Below are positions 22,868 through 34,494 of a DNA stretch of 64,000 nucleotides, piece by piece. Origin of the DNA: Luidia sarsii (taxonomy: Eukaryota; Echinodermata; Asteroidea; Paxillosida; Luidiidae); NCBI GenBank assembly GCA_949987565.1, contig OX465120.1, positions 6,338,587 through 6,402,586 on the forward strand, written 5' to 3'. The notes below the pieces were generated by a model. The model ran no database searches and was not told the DNA's origin. It worked only from the letters and a program-made list of their open reading frames with translations. Numbering within the stretch: position 1 is the first letter of the stretch; every line of letters begins with the position of its first letter. The position numbers and the translations under genes are program-made.

Positions 22868-22972
22868 CATTCCCCAGACGTTAAGGCAGTGAAGTCGCAC
22901 AGTAGAAATCAAAGAAAGTAAGAATTCCTAGCAGGTACAGTTGCCTATAAAGGTCCAGGCCAATTAATAGAG
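22868..22972. repeat. Left inverted terminal repeat of the DIRS-like element
   Basis: This is the inverted match to 27,347-27,450, with the shared cores TAAGAATTCCTAGCAGGT and TATAAAGGTCCAGGCCAATT. Confidence 0.85.
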
Positions 22973-23419
22973 CCCATCTTTCAAAGACAAGAACTAGACA
23001 ACCACAACCCTCGGTTTTGGATGCACTGCAGACAGAACCTGGTTTTAGCAATGTCCATCATACCATTCATGTATGAACACTGTCGACATGATCACTCAGA
23101 ATATACAAAGTGAAACGAACTAAGTGAATTTATGCAGAAGCACAAAATAGACATTTTATATTTAATCAAGGTACAAGTACTTGAAAGAACGTGTGTTGAC
23201 ATAAAAATCAGTATAGCGTGTCAAAAAATATAAATTACGCAAAAGATGAAAGATTAAATTGTATCAACCACAAGAGATAAGCAAAATATAATCAAGTCTT
23301 AGTGAGCAGATAATTCCAGTAAGGGAACATTGATGATCTTTCTGTCATCAGTTGAACTAAGGAGTCACTATAAAGGTAATAGTTAAATTCAAAGACAACC
23401 AGAGCCGAAAACTGCCGTA

Positions 23420-24750
23420 CTAAAAGCGCATTCAATAGGTTTCAGATAACAGGTTCTGAAAGTTCCGGCATTTGTCCAATCAGCCGTCAACATTATTCCA
23501 TTAAGGCTCACTCCATGTGCGAAGGCTTAAGAGTTTGCAGTGCTTCGGTAAGAGAACGTAGACGTGTCTACACCAGCGACTGAAAGGGACAATTTCAGCC
23601 AACGTGCCAAGGTACTCGTTGCTACAGATTTATGGGGATCTTTGGTTGAGATAAAAAGTTTATTTTCATTTCTTCCTTTCCTAAGAGGTTCTGTGCGTTT
23701 GATGTATTCTCGAAGAGCTGAAAGAGTATACAGTTTAGGCTTAGAAGTAAAGGAAAGAACCTTAATCATTTGGTTGGCAATTCCTTTCTTAATACTTGGG
23801 TCTTTAGAATGTCCCTAATGTGAAAGGTGGCATAATCATCCAATAAGGTCATATAATTCCGATCAAGAAGCAGTAGTGTTGGGCCGAAACAAGCGCCAGT
23901 AAGGCGAGAAGTTTTGGCTCAAAATTAGAAGAGAAAATTTATCGTTTTCCTCAAGGGATGAAAAATAGTTCAGAACAACAGACACGTTCCATGTTTTGTT
24001 GTATTTAGGCTTCGGTGGATTAAAGTTAAATATGCCTTTCATTAATTGGACGACAGGAGGATGTTTTCCTGTGTCGTATTCATCAATTTTAGGTAGTATG
24101 GAAGAGAGGACAGACCTATATGAGTTTAGTGTCGAATACGCTTTATTTAAGCCGTGTTGGGAACTTCTATAGATGGGTTAGAAGGATCAACAGGTTGTTC
24201 ACGACACCAACTATTCCATTGCTTCCAAGCGCCCTCATATTGTTTATTGGTGTTATTTCGCCATGATGATGCGAGCAGCTCGACAGCGCGTTGCGATAAG
24301 CCTGACGTTTGCCATCGTCGGCTGAGAGAACCAAGGCGACTAACCGAAGGTTTGTCGGGGGATGGGGATGTGGTACCAGGCAATTGTCCGGGTGGTGCCA
24401 TCAGTATGTCCAGTAGCACTGGGAACCACGCTTGTGTCCTCCAGATAGGGCCGATAAGGAGCGCTTTCTCCGACTGGTCCATTTGGAGCTTGTGGAGGAC
24501 CCTGGGGATGAGGCACAATGGTGGAAAAATATGGAGTAAAAGTATTCCAATGTAAAGTGAAGGCATCTGAAGCCAATGCATTGGATCGTGTTTCCAAGTT
24601 ACATACGAAGGGAGTTTATTATTGAGTTTAGATGAAAACATGTCAACGTCAGGAAAATTGAGTGTGAGGAATTTGTGGACGATGTCGTCAACAACATTGA
24701 GCAATAGTTTCAGTTCTTTATTCATGTCTCTGCGAGATAATTGATCGGCT
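23420..24750 (-). pseudogene. DIRS tyrosine recombinase, with RNase H end
   Basis: Reading right to left, the RNase H or linker end of the pol frame appears first: PDVDMFSSKLNNKLPSYVTW, then AFPPxSLIPRVL-like and GPIWRTQAWFPVLLDILM. A SAM-like N-terminal recombinase domain follows (VLSSILPKIDEYDTGKHPPV, about 24,110). Then comes the catalytic C-terminus (LREYIKRTEPLRKG, TLARWLKLSLSVAGVDTSTF, about 23,560-23,720) and finally LTADWTNAGTFRTCYLKP (about 23,440-23,490), where Tyr is the expected nucleophile. The HxxR box, which should follow DTSTF, reads YRSTANS with a stop, so His and Arg are lost and the enzyme is dead. The function inferred for the parent is integration of circular cDNA. Confidence 0.82.
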
Positions 24751-26050
24751 TCGGAATTATCGAGACCAGCTAAATGAGAAGCTGAAAGCCAATTGCTAAA
24801 TGTTGTCAGCTATTTCATTCAGATCGAGCACGTTACCGCCCATCTTGTTTATATACGACACCGCTGTAGTATTATCTGATTTAATATGGATGTGCATATA
24901 AGTGCACGATCCACATAAAGCTTGCTAACCATTTTTGATTGCCAACAACTCTAGAGCATTGATATGCAAAGAAGAATGCTTGGGAGCCCAGATGTCCTGA
25001 GCGTAAGAATTGTCATTGTTCAAGACTGTCCCCATCCCCGCTTGTTAGCATATGTTGATATTGTCATGCTAATCGGTGCGGGATTAATAGGCGCGTTAAA
25101 TTCTTCGGATTTTAGAGACAGCCACCAACGAATTTTGTGTTTGGCGCGGTTTGTTACAATGACAAAGGTGTCGAAATTGTGGTCTGCTTCACGCAGAAAA
25201 CTTGTTTTCGCAGCTTCGAGATAACGAAAGTGTAATTTAACACGTGGAAAACATTCAAACGTTGATACAACAAGACCAATGAATTTTGCTAGATCACGAA
25301 CTCTTGTTTTTTGACAAGACAGAATAGAGTTCCCATAGATTTAAATTTTTCAATTTTATCCTGGGGCAAATTAAAAATCATTTGCGATGAATCAGTGCGA
25401 AAACCAAGAAAGGTTTGCACGTGACTAGAATTCAGACTAGATTTGTCGATATTTATTGAAAATCACAAAGAAGACAGGAGATTCATCACGAATTTGGTAT
25501 TGTCAGTACACTATCATCCAAATAAATCATCGTTCTAATGCCTCTACTTCTACCTGAAGCAATGATGGGCTTCATGACCTTGGTAAAGACTCGTGGAGCC
25601 GAATTCAGGCCAAACGAGAGGCATTGAAAACAGAAGAAACGCTCGTTCCAAAGACAGACAAGCCTGATGGACGGGATGAATAGGAATTGAAAAAAAAATC
25701 AGATCAATAGTTGTTAAAAAGTCTGAAGGCAAAATTAAATCTTCGATCAGACCAAACTGTTCCATTTTAAAATGAACGTATTTTACGAAACAGTTCAATT
25801 TTGTCAGATTTATAATTGGTCTTAAACCACCAGTCTTTTTGGTAACGGTAAAGATAGTTGAAACAAACTGACATTCAGAGTGCGCAATTTTTGTCAATTC
25901 TTTGTCAATTGCGCTTATGCCTCATCAGAGGAATGTTGGGTCTGGGGATTTTGTAACCAGTAATTGTGTTCAAAATGCAAGGGTCGGATGTTATTCTGGA
26001 CCAATCATTTTTGAAAAACCTGAGTTTTCCAGCCATGGACGGGTTTGAAC
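24750..26050 (-). pseudogene. DIRS reverse transcriptase and RNase H
   Basis: Minus-strand pieces are FVSTIFTVTKKTGGLRPIIN, LNCFVKYVHFKMEQFGLIED and FLTTIDL (motif A region), then PRVFTKVMKPIIASGR-like sequence and IRTMIYLDDSVL at about 25,505-25,560, whose YLDD is the RT catalytic box. Motif A has lost its usual following aromatic and acidic pattern, and frame breaks at about 25,550 and 25,690 separate the blocks. The region 24,750-25,400 is RNase H-like and heavily mutated. Confidence 0.8.
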
Positions 26051-27333
26051 TTACTCGTTTTTTGGACGAAGCTCGGCATGCGGCATTAGCACCGCCACGA
26101 CCCTCCGTGGGCGTACACCGAGGTGATAGGGGTAGGCGTGACTTTGTAGACACGGCTCGTGGGCGAGGGCGATGCCATTGCTGCTGCGGAGCTCTACGGT
26201 TGAATCTCTGGTTCTACAGGGCACTCTTGTAGGGTTGATATGGTTCAGCTCGACCCCTCCTTGACCGCTGTACCCTGTTTGCTTGGAAAGACACCTTCTG
26301 ACCCACATTGTATGCCTATCCCACGCTTCTCAGTGTTTCTGGGGTGTCCTTTCCGAACAGTTTGTCATCTAATGGAGTTGACTTACTGGACAACGTCTTG
26401 TACTTGGGGTTGAGGAAGGGTTTCAAGCCAGCTCGGCGCTGCATACCGAGTTCGTACGAAGCAAACCCGGAGAGTGTCAAGCCGTCAATAGAGATTTGTT
26501 TGATTTGCATTGAATCAATAGGCCGGTTTTCAGTGCATGAACTGTGAATTTCAGATAGAATCTCCCCATATGGGAGAAGTACCTTCACAATGTTTTGTTG
26601 CAATCTCTGGAGATTCGCATCCAGATCAAGGGCCTTGCTGGGAAGAATCGTTCAGATTTCGCTGTTGATCTTCGGTGTGCATGCTGCTTGAGCATTTGAT
26701 GTCGTTAGGTAGCGCTGTTTAATCTGTTCGAGACTGTCCTTCTTCGGTGGGAGTGATAGCGCCTTAGTCATCAAGTCCGCCATTTTTTTTCAAGTTTGGT
26801 AACGCGAAGATCGGAGTTGGCATCATAGATGTCATTGTCCAAATCAAATGCCATATCAGGGTCCGGCTGAAAAAGGTATGGCCTCCGAATTAAATTCGGC
26901 TGGATCATAATTCTCGGTGACATGGCCAGCCAGTAAAGCCGATTCCAAGCTGTTCGCATCTCCGGCGGAAAAACTGAGAATGCCATCGTCAAAATGACCC
27001 GGCACCAGGGTCGACCTGCTCGGCGAAATTTCCAAGGGGCCGGGCAGTGCCCTGGTCCAGGCGGGCATGGGTCGCATGTCCCGAAAGATCACTGGGCGGA
27101 GGAGCCCTCCTACCCATGCTGGCATAGCTCGCATGCCTGGCACTCAAGTCGCGATCAGTCGCTGCTTGATCCATGAAGCGGAACAGCGTCTCAGATAGCT
27201 GCTGTATCTCCTTCGCTTGTGACACGAGGCGGCCCTCCATGTTCTCCCCATGCGGGGAGAAGGGCTGAGAAACGGCGTCGTTTTCTTGAGCACTAGTTAT
27301 GGTGTTATAGATGTATGTACCCACTGCCGTCAC
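26050..27333 (-). pseudogene. DIRS ORF1 (gag-like)
   Basis: The N-terminal frame (27,333-26,989) holds a putative coiled-coil stretch, MEGRLVSQAKEIQQLSETLF. A later frame (26,603-26,316) has IDGLTLSGFASYELGMQRRA and KPFLNPKYKTL, resembling the helical capsid-like region of DIRS ORF1 (LxxAxxELSxRRRxxLRPDLNxxYxxL in the family). The C-terminal part is rich in Arg, Gly and Pro (26,300-26,050). Several frameshifts are present. Confidence 0.7.
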
Positions 27334-27346
27334 ACTTGAAAAGATG

Positions 27347-27450
27347 GTGTCTATTAATTGGCCTGGACCTTTATAAGCAACTGGACCTGCTAGGAATTCT
27401 TACTTGTTTTGAATTCTATTGTGTGACTTCACTGCCTCAACGCCTGGGGA
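27347..27450. repeat. Right inverted terminal repeat of the DIRS-like element
   Basis: This is the reverse complement of the left terminus at 22,868-22,972. It is immediately followed by (AATAAT)n, the 3' tail of the neighbouring LINE. Confidence 0.85.
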
Positions 27451-27553
27451 ATAATAATAATAATAATAGGTGATTCTTATAGAGCGCATTTCATTACTGA
27501 AAGAATCCTCAATGCGGTTAACAGTTTACAAAATAAACAAAACAGATTGTAAT

Positions 27554-28312
27554 CTACAGATTAAACAGATGTGTTTTCAGTTTAACCTTAAATGTATCAA
27601 AATGTGTTTCATCCCTCAAATGCTGTGGCAGTGAGTTCCATAAGTCCGGAGCTATTTTCTGGAAAGCCCTCCCTCCATAGGATTTAGTATTGGAATAAAC
27701 TGGGACCAGTAAGTTCTTTGATTGTGAGCGGAGAGTGATTTGGGGGTTGTATGGTTGGATCAATACTTTGAGGTATTCGGGTGCTGATCCATACATGCAT
27801 TGAAAGACAATCACAAGTACTTTGAATTTAATTCTACACTTAATAGGCAACCAGTGGAGGTCTTGTAACAGCGGTGATACGTGTTCAAACTTTCCCTTCT
27901 TCGTCACAAGTCTTGCAGCTGAGTTTTGTATTCTTTGCAGGTTTGAAAGGTCCTTGTCTGGAAGACCGTAGAATAAGCTGTTGCAATTGTCCAGAAGTGA
28001 TGACACAAATGCATGCACAAGAATCTCAGTTGTAGACTTATTGAGGTAGGGTCTGATCTTGCCGATTCTTCTGAGCGCTAGAGTGGCATTACTGCAGATT
28101 TTGTTGATGTGATTTCGCATGGTGAGATGCTTATCAAAGGTGAACCCTAAGTCCCTCACCGAGTCAGATGGTGATATCTGATTACTGCTCGCACTTGAGA
28201 TTGGTGGGAGTACTTGGCAATGTCTGAATTTAGAGGAGACGTGAAGAACTTCCGTCTTGCTGTCATTTAGGACAAGGTTGTTGCTCATCATCCAGCACTG
28301 CACGTCTTGCAA
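27554..28312 (-). pseudogene. LINE ORF2 C-terminal domain
   Basis: The 252-codon frame continues the LINE after a frameshift: CWMMSNNLVLNDSKTEVLHV (thumb region), VRDLGFTFDKHLTMRNHINK, LVHAFVSSLLDNCNSLFYGL, LQRIQNSAARLVTKKGKFEH, LHWLPIKCRIKFKVLVIVFQ and RAFQKIAPDLWNSLPQHLRD. This is the characteristic CR1/L2 carboxy-terminal region. It stops with a normal terminator about 100 bp before the TTA tail. Confidence 0.88.
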
Positions 28313-29351
28313 GCAGGTTTCGAGACTTTCAGTATACTTGATCTCTGTCTGAAGATGTCATAGAGATGTAAAGTTGTGTATCATCAGCATACATCATTGT
28401 TGAGAAACCATGCGACTCGATGATCTCCTGTACTGGTGATGTATAACAGATGAAAAGGACAGGACCGACAACCGACCCTTGAGGCACTCCCCACTGCAGA
28501 TAACCAGGGTCCGAAGCAGTATCCTTAATGTGAACTCTCTGTTCTCTCCTTGACAGGTAGGATGAAAACAAGTCCAGAGCAGCTCCAGTTACCCCAAACC
28601 TGGTCCTAAGTCTTGCGAGGAGGATGGAGTGGTCGACGGTGTCGAAGGCCGCAGTCATGTCCAAAAGAATTAATACCGCTTCATTGCCATTATCAAGAGA
28701 CATGAGGAGGTCGTTGTTCACTTTGAGCAATGAAGTTTCAACACTATGATTTCTTCGGTACGCTGACTGCGACGTAGGAAGAAGATTGTTCTCAGCAACA
28801 TATCTCATGAATTGACCACTGACGACTCTTTCGATGAGTTTTCCTAGGAGTGGAAGGTTTGAGATTGGGCGGTAGTTTTTAAGGTCTTCTGGATCTTGCT
28901 TTGACTTTTTCAGCGTGGGTAAGACCATTGCTGACTTTAGTGAATCGGGAAAAGTTCCAGTTCCTAAGGACTGATTTGTGATGTCAGTGATTGCAGGAAG
29001 AAGAGTGTTCATACACTCGGTAAAAACATTTGCAGGCACAGGGTCCAACACACAGGTTTTGATTTTCTTCGATTTAATCATAGAGCCAACATCAGCCTCT
29101 GAGACAGGATGAAATGTCTCAATTCTACAGTGAGGAACACTGGTTGAAGACTCGTCAGAGGAATCCCGTGTATTGACACCAGTGGCAGCAGGCGATGTTC
29201 GAAGTCTGGATATTTTTTCTTCAAAGAAATGAGCAAATTGATTTGCAAGCTCTTTCTTTGGGTATAAGGCTACCTCCGAAGCCTTATACTGAAGCGTTGC
29301 AGCTTGTATACGCAATTTGTTATGTAATCCACACAATGTTATTTTGTTCAA
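28313..29351 (-). pseudogene. LINE ORF2 reverse transcriptase
   Basis: The open frame of 340 codons shows LKNYRPISNLPLLGKLIERV, QSAYRRNHSVETSLLKV, LILLDMTAAFDTVDHSILLA (motif A, FDTVDH), WGVPQGSVVGPVLF (motif B) and MMYADDTQLYISM (motif C, YADD with both aspartates). The catalytic residues are intact, so this is a fairly young copy. The frame ends at about 28,329 by a one-base indel and continues in the next frame. Sequence style (LLDxxAAFDTVDH, GVPQGSVLGP) fits the CR1/L2 group of the Jockey superfamily. Confidence 0.88.
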
Positions 29352-30320
29352 TTGTGTTCAAGTGGTACTTTACGGGAAAGTAATAAACCTTCGAGTGTCT
29401 TGTTTGTGCCTTTGTAAGAATAACCTGCCTCTCTCAAGCCATCTGACTTTCCCCATGGCCAAAGTATCCACGCGCCTCATTTCTATTCAATTTTCGCCAA
29501 GGATAGACCTATCTAGATACAGTTTGGGAATATGTTGTTCAGACATCGAGATCACGGGAGTTTTCCTTGTTCCTTTGGTGAGGCAGAAGTGTTGGGTTTG
29601 TTTGGTATGGGTTGACTATTCCGCAGTGTGAGAGCTGAATAACTGAAAGAAACTATACATTAAGCCAAATATCAGTATAAGGTCCGTTTCAAATTTCTTT
29701 GCCCTTTCTGAGGTCGTTGGAACTGTCATTATCAGGTTTGCTTGTTTAGAGTAATATGAAAAACCCCATCCACATTCGGTGATTCATTGACAGATGTAGC
29801 CAGGTTTACAATCAACTGTTGTTTGTCTGGTAATTAAAACCTCAATGAAACTCTTACTACCTAACGGCATCCCACACAGGGAAAATATATTTATTATGAT
29901 CAATTATTAAAAGTACGTCATCTATATGTTTGATGAAATAGGTCGCACAGAGTCCTCATTGACAAGTATCATAAGCAAATACAAAATGTCATGAACGTTA
30001 TCATAAAATAATGTTGATGATAATTATATGCTAAATATGGACCGGCTGGGTTTTGTTAAGCCCGTAAGATGGCCGGCATTTTCAGCATGAACAGTGGGAG
30101 CACGACAGTAGTACATGCATCCAGTATTAAAACAAACAATAACCAGAGGTGTTGTCTGTCTAAGACAAAACAAACGGCTTTTCCTAGGCTGATGTTTTTG
30201 TTTCAAAATATACGCTTACTAATGGTAACATTATTTTAGGCATGACGTGATTTTTTAAGTCCCAGACTATAATAAAATCTTTAACTCAGAAGAAAAGACT
30301 CGTGAGATCCCGTATTGGGC
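29352..30320. other. Non-coding, nothing recognised
   Basis: No conserved frame, TIR or array was found in this AT-rich stretch. Confidence 0.4.
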
Positions 30321-30329
30321 TACGATGAC

Positions 30330-30695
30330 GTAACAGTGTACGGTTGCAACGGAAACACCACCAGAAACCCATGTTGAGTTCACTAATGATGTGAAACGTG
30401 CCACGGTCTTGTGTGCAGTGTATGGTTGCAACAGAAATACCACCAGAAACCCATGTTGATTTCACTAATGATGTGAAACGTGCCAAGGTCTTGTACAATG
30501 TATGGTTGCAACGGAAATACCACCGGAAACCCATGTTGAGTTCACTAATGATGGGAAACGTGCCACGGTCTTGTACAGTGTATGGTTGAAACGGAAATAC
30601 CACCAGAAACCCATGTTGAGTTCACTAATGATGTGAAACGTGCCACGGTCTGGTGCAGTGTATGGTTGCAAGGGAAATACCACCAGAAACACAGA
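30330..30695. repeat. 80-bp tandem repeat, 4.5 copies
   Basis: CCAGAAACCC recurs at 30,361, 30,443, 30,523, 30,603 and 30,683 (spacing 82, 80, 80, 80). The unit includes ATGTTGAGTTCACTAATGAT, GTGAAACGTGCCACGGTC and TGTATGGTTGCAACGGAAAT. Confidence 0.9.
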
Positions 30696-30704
30696 GTGGG
30701 TGTT

Positions 30705-30994
30705 CTCTAGGTTTCCGTGCCGACGAATTGAATCGCGTGTGGACGAGGTTCTTCAACATAATTAGCACGGATTTCAGAAATTTTCCACTGGTCACTGGAC
30801 AGCCCAAAGCATTTTCCTGGAGATCCCTCTGACGAGTCCAGTGTCGTAGAAAAGGAACTTGGGTTAAGGACAAGGTTGAGGGTAAAACGTGCGGCTTTTT
30901 CCACCCTAAAAGCTCCATCAGCTCCAAGTTGCAGCTCGGAGTTATTGTGCTCGCGCTGCCATTCATGCCAGTAGTAGCTCGTCCCATGATGCAA
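30705..30994 (-). other. Open frames of unknown status next to the 80-bp array
   Basis: A 95-codon minus-strand frame (30,707-30,994) has a protein-like composition (YYWHEWQREHNNSELQLGAD, then a basic and hydrophobic alternation). It has no family signature and no clear splice sites, and a second overlapping frame runs on into the tandem repeat. I do not call it a gene. Confidence 0.2.
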
Positions 30995-30999
30995 CCGCG

Positions 31000-31630
31000 G
31001 TAACGACTCTAACTTTAGCAGTAGGCATACACCTCGCAGGCTAGCCTTCGAGAAACGGGAACGAGCTAGGATAAGTAGTTTGATGATTTATATTTTCTGC
31101 ATACTCTAGAATCATTGCTTATTATATGTATATCTCACACATTACCAGCTCAACTTGTACCTTCATTCATAAGTACCATCGACAGGCCGGTAAAGGCCTA
31201 CGCTGTAGAATGGAGAACATGGATCCAAGAATTCACATTTGTTACCGCCTGAACTATGAACAATAGAACATTGAATCACTCTCCACACTTTTTTCTTGGC
31301 ATTTTGGAGGATTTTTTAAAGATTTGGGTTATCAAACCTGAAAAATACCGGGGAATAATTCGTTAAAAATGAAGGAACCGACTGGTTCTCCAAATATTAC
31401 AAATTCCCAAATTCGTAACTGCTCGCGTATTTGACACGATAAAGCACAGCGTGATTATCGGAGTGACCCACCGGGCATGTGAGCACGGTGACCGGCTAAC
31501 ATGACCGTCGTGCGCGGTGCTTCGTGCTTTCGTGCTGGGACACGACCATGGGTTCAAAACGATATGGCTCGGTACCACGAAGCACAGCAGCGGGCCCCTT
31601 GCCGTCATCCTCGAAATCAAACAATATTTT
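31000..31630. other. Non-coding, nothing recognised
   Basis: No supported feature was found. Confidence 0.4.
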
Positions 31631-31632
31631 GT

Positions 31633-31690
31633 ATGATTATTATTATTATTATTTATTTATTCGGTCAAGGAAAACAAACAAGAAGTACAT
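31633..31690 (-). repeat. Probable retroposon 3' tail (TAA/AATAAA microsatellite)
   Basis: The minus strand reads ACCGAATAAATAAATAATAA and then (TAA)n. This is a polyadenylation-like end with a simple tail, typical of a LINE or SINE 3' terminus. No coding part is recognised. Confidence 0.45.
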
Positions 31691-33960
31691 TCAAGGTGAG
31701 AAAGGTCATACAGTCTATATCATGGAAATTCAAGATGGGAGATAAATTGATGAATAAATACCAAACAAGGAGAATATCATGCACATGTATCAGATAAGTG
31801 ATAGGTCAGGATGAGAAGGGGAAGAGATGGGGCAAGGACTGGGGATAAAGGGGAAGAGATTGGGCAGGAGGGTAAGAGGGAAGGAGTAAACAAGCAGAGT
31901 AAGGACAACTCAATCTAAGATGGCAAGGAGGAACAAAAGTGAAAAACACTATGACTCAAAAGCCTGTCCTAGGTATTTGTTCTTCATCCTATTTATTCCT
32001 ATTTAGTCATATTAATTCTTCATCACTCGGTATCTTAGTCAATACATGTAGAGCAAAATAACGCTATGAATCATTTGCACTGAGGCACAATAGCAAACGA
32101 GACGCGTACAGGGTCACTGTTCACCGTACCCTGCATGTGTTATTATTACCTTCTCGCAGAGTCAGGCGCCCGACGTACACACAAAACTCGATCTTGCGCG
32201 TTTCTCAGAATTGTGTCTGACTCGGGGTTGAGGGAAAAGGCGCCTTATTTCTCCTGCTGTCATTCTCGGCCCATAAATCCGTGATGAAAAGTCTTCTTCG
32301 TGTAAACAGGATAACGAACCGCATTAGGATGCAATTCCGATTGTATGCCACTATACATTACTTAGCACGAAAGAAAATTAAAGTTCGGCTTGGCTACCTA
32401 GTCGTCTGAATCGTAGCCTTTTGTGCTGAAGCATTTTTGCCACTTAAACCTCAAAGAGCCGGATTGTTTTGACCATCTCACAGCCGGGGCGGATTCCGCC
32501 CTCACCCCTCCCCTCAGATCTCGGTCGTTCAAAGATGGATTCAAAACATATTTGGCGGTGAAACAGGCCCTATATAATTACACAATTAGCATTATTTTTG
32601 GCAAATTTTCATTCGAAAAAAATTATCTTTAATTAAATATTAATTGTTTGTTTTTTCATGTTTTACCGATAGTGATTTGTATTGAATTTTCCAAGATTTG
32701 TCTTGAATTTTCCCCAATTTGCATGAAATTGATAATTATAATAAAAAACACGAAGAGCCAACAGTTGCATACAGCAATATCAATGAGCGAATCATTCAAA
32801 AGAATTCGTGAAAAAAAATACACTACGCACTTTGGATGCTATGTTTTTATGTAGTGTAAGTCAATTTAAAAATTTCCTTCAAACTACACCATGGTCCTAT
32901 ATATTTGATTGTTGCATCGCGACGGTTAAAGATTTTAATTATCGGGTTATGACTTGCGCACATTTTGCATATCATTACTACATGAGTTTTGGGTAAAATT
33001 TAACTGTCACGGAAACAACTGAAGACTCACACAATCCTTGGTAGTTTTACTACACGCAGCAGCAACACACCACGTTGGCATGACAAAATAATGTAGTTAT
33101 GGGCCAAAAAGTCAAGGAGTGTGTGAATATCGGTGGCCCCAACAGCGAGGCAAGTCTCTGCCTTGACTTACATCATTTTCCCCAATTTATTCCACTGAAA
33201 TAAGACAACCACACGCATGATATTGTTCAGGACATCATACTTTATTGATTTAAGAACAAATGATATCCCACACGCAGCCAGATTCCCTGTTAATAGCTAT
33301 AGCGCGCTGTCTACCATTCCGCCGTGCACCAGTGTACATGTCGTGCGCGAGCCATTGCTCGTATACATGTACGCACACAGACTGTTGTGTTTGGGTTTGC
33401 AGCGGCGCGGTCTGCGTGATGCGTACAGCATGGATTCGTGGTAGCGTCGTTGTGTCGCGGTTTGCGTGCGTTTGAACGGATCTTTGCACGGTGCCGTACC
33501 GGAGAGACCTCCATGGACAAGATTAAGCAATATTCACTGTAATATACACGCCCGCGTCAACACTCGCCGACACAAACAAACCCAGCGTGGCACTTCCTGT
33601 GTGGGCATTCTGGGATTTAAAACCAAAAGGATTTATAGTGTAGAAATAATTATTTAATCATAATTTAGGAAGGTCTCACTGATGGTGGAGTCCGAATTTT
33701 GGTTCAAATCCTACTTATAATCCCACGTTTATTGTGTCCACACACAAACAAGTGGGGATTGAATTGCGAATCAAATCGCGATCTACAGTCGAAGCGTTAC
33801 CACACGCACCGCGTTGCAAATAAAAGCGATTATTTTTTTAGTGGAACAGTGCATGAGATTAAGGGTGGTTAAAACCCAATTATTGGGAATTTGGGGATAG
33901 GGAAAAGCAACCTTTAAAAGAAACTATGAACTGTGCTACCTACATACATACTGTGCTACC
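31691..33960. other. Non-coding, nothing recognised
   Basis: The stretch is AT-rich apart from a locally GC-richer segment at 33,280-33,600. That segment has short overlapping frames on both strands but no conserved motif. Confidence 0.4.
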
Positions 33961-33962
33961 TA

Positions 33963-34052
33963 GTGATACCCAACAGGGGTGTCCATTTTACCGGTTTTGA
34001 TAGTTTGTCTACTATAAAAACCGGTAAAATGGACACCCCTGTTGGGTATCAC
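33963..34052. repeat. 90-bp hairpin: 42-bp arms, 6-bp loop, one mismatch
   Basis: GTGATACCCAACAGGGGTGT at 33,963 is inverted at 34,011-34,052. The right arm is PLE coding sequence (KMDTPVGY); the left arm is its inverted copy. Confidence 0.95.
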
Positions 34053-34494
34053 TTCAATCACTTCAATCTTCCTGATCATTCGATTTCAGATATGAGTGTA
34101 CTGAGTATAGAATCACTTGGTCACCGTAGTAATGCTGTCCGTCTTAGCCGTGAGAAAATGTGGATGAAGCGTCTTCGGACTATTCAGCTACATGGTCTCA
34201 ACATCCAGGAGGGTAATGACTAACACCATGCAGCTTTCTGATAATCCTTCTTTTGTGTTCACTCCTTCACACTTCTCTCTTTGATCTTTGCCCCTCTAAT
34301 CACTAATCCCTACCCTACTCCTTGCCCTTCTCTTTGATCTTTCCCCCTCTTCTCACTAATCCCTACCCCGCTCCTTGCCCTTCCCTTTGATCTCTCCCTA
34401 CCAGCTTCACTCCTTGTCCTTTGTTTCTCATCCGTGTCCTATTCACTCTCCCCCTCCCTTCGTGTACATGTATCTATTTTGTCCTTGTCACTCT

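Larger units (their letters stand above)
22868..27450 (-). mobile_element. DIRS-like tyrosine-recombinase retrotransposon, decayed but with both termini
   Basis: Inverted terminal repeats of about 100 bp bound the element. The left end reads ATTCCCCAGACGTTAAGGCA, then AAGAATTCCTAGCAGGTACA and TATAAAGGTCCAGGCCAATT at 22,868-22,972; the right end (about 27,347-27,450) is its reverse complement with scattered differences. Minus-strand domain order is ORF1 (gag-like), RT, RNase H, tyrosine recombinase, the DIRS1 superfamily arrangement. The length of about 4.6 kb fits a full-length element. All coding regions carry stops or frameshifts. Confidence 0.85.
27452..29351 (-). mobile_element. CR1/L2-like LINE, 5'-truncated, with TTA microsatellite tail
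   Basis: A minus-strand ORF2 fragment of about 1.9 kb ends in a (TTATTA)n tail (27,452-27,468). It has the RT and the C-terminal domain but no apurinic endonuclease, the usual result of incomplete target-primed reverse transcription. The 5' end stops abruptly at about 29,351. The 3' end directly abuts the DIRS terminus. Confidence 0.88.

Noticed and set aside
30625..30994. Two overlapping minus-strand frames as a gene
   Set aside because: No family match, no splice signals, and one runs into the 80-bp tandem array.
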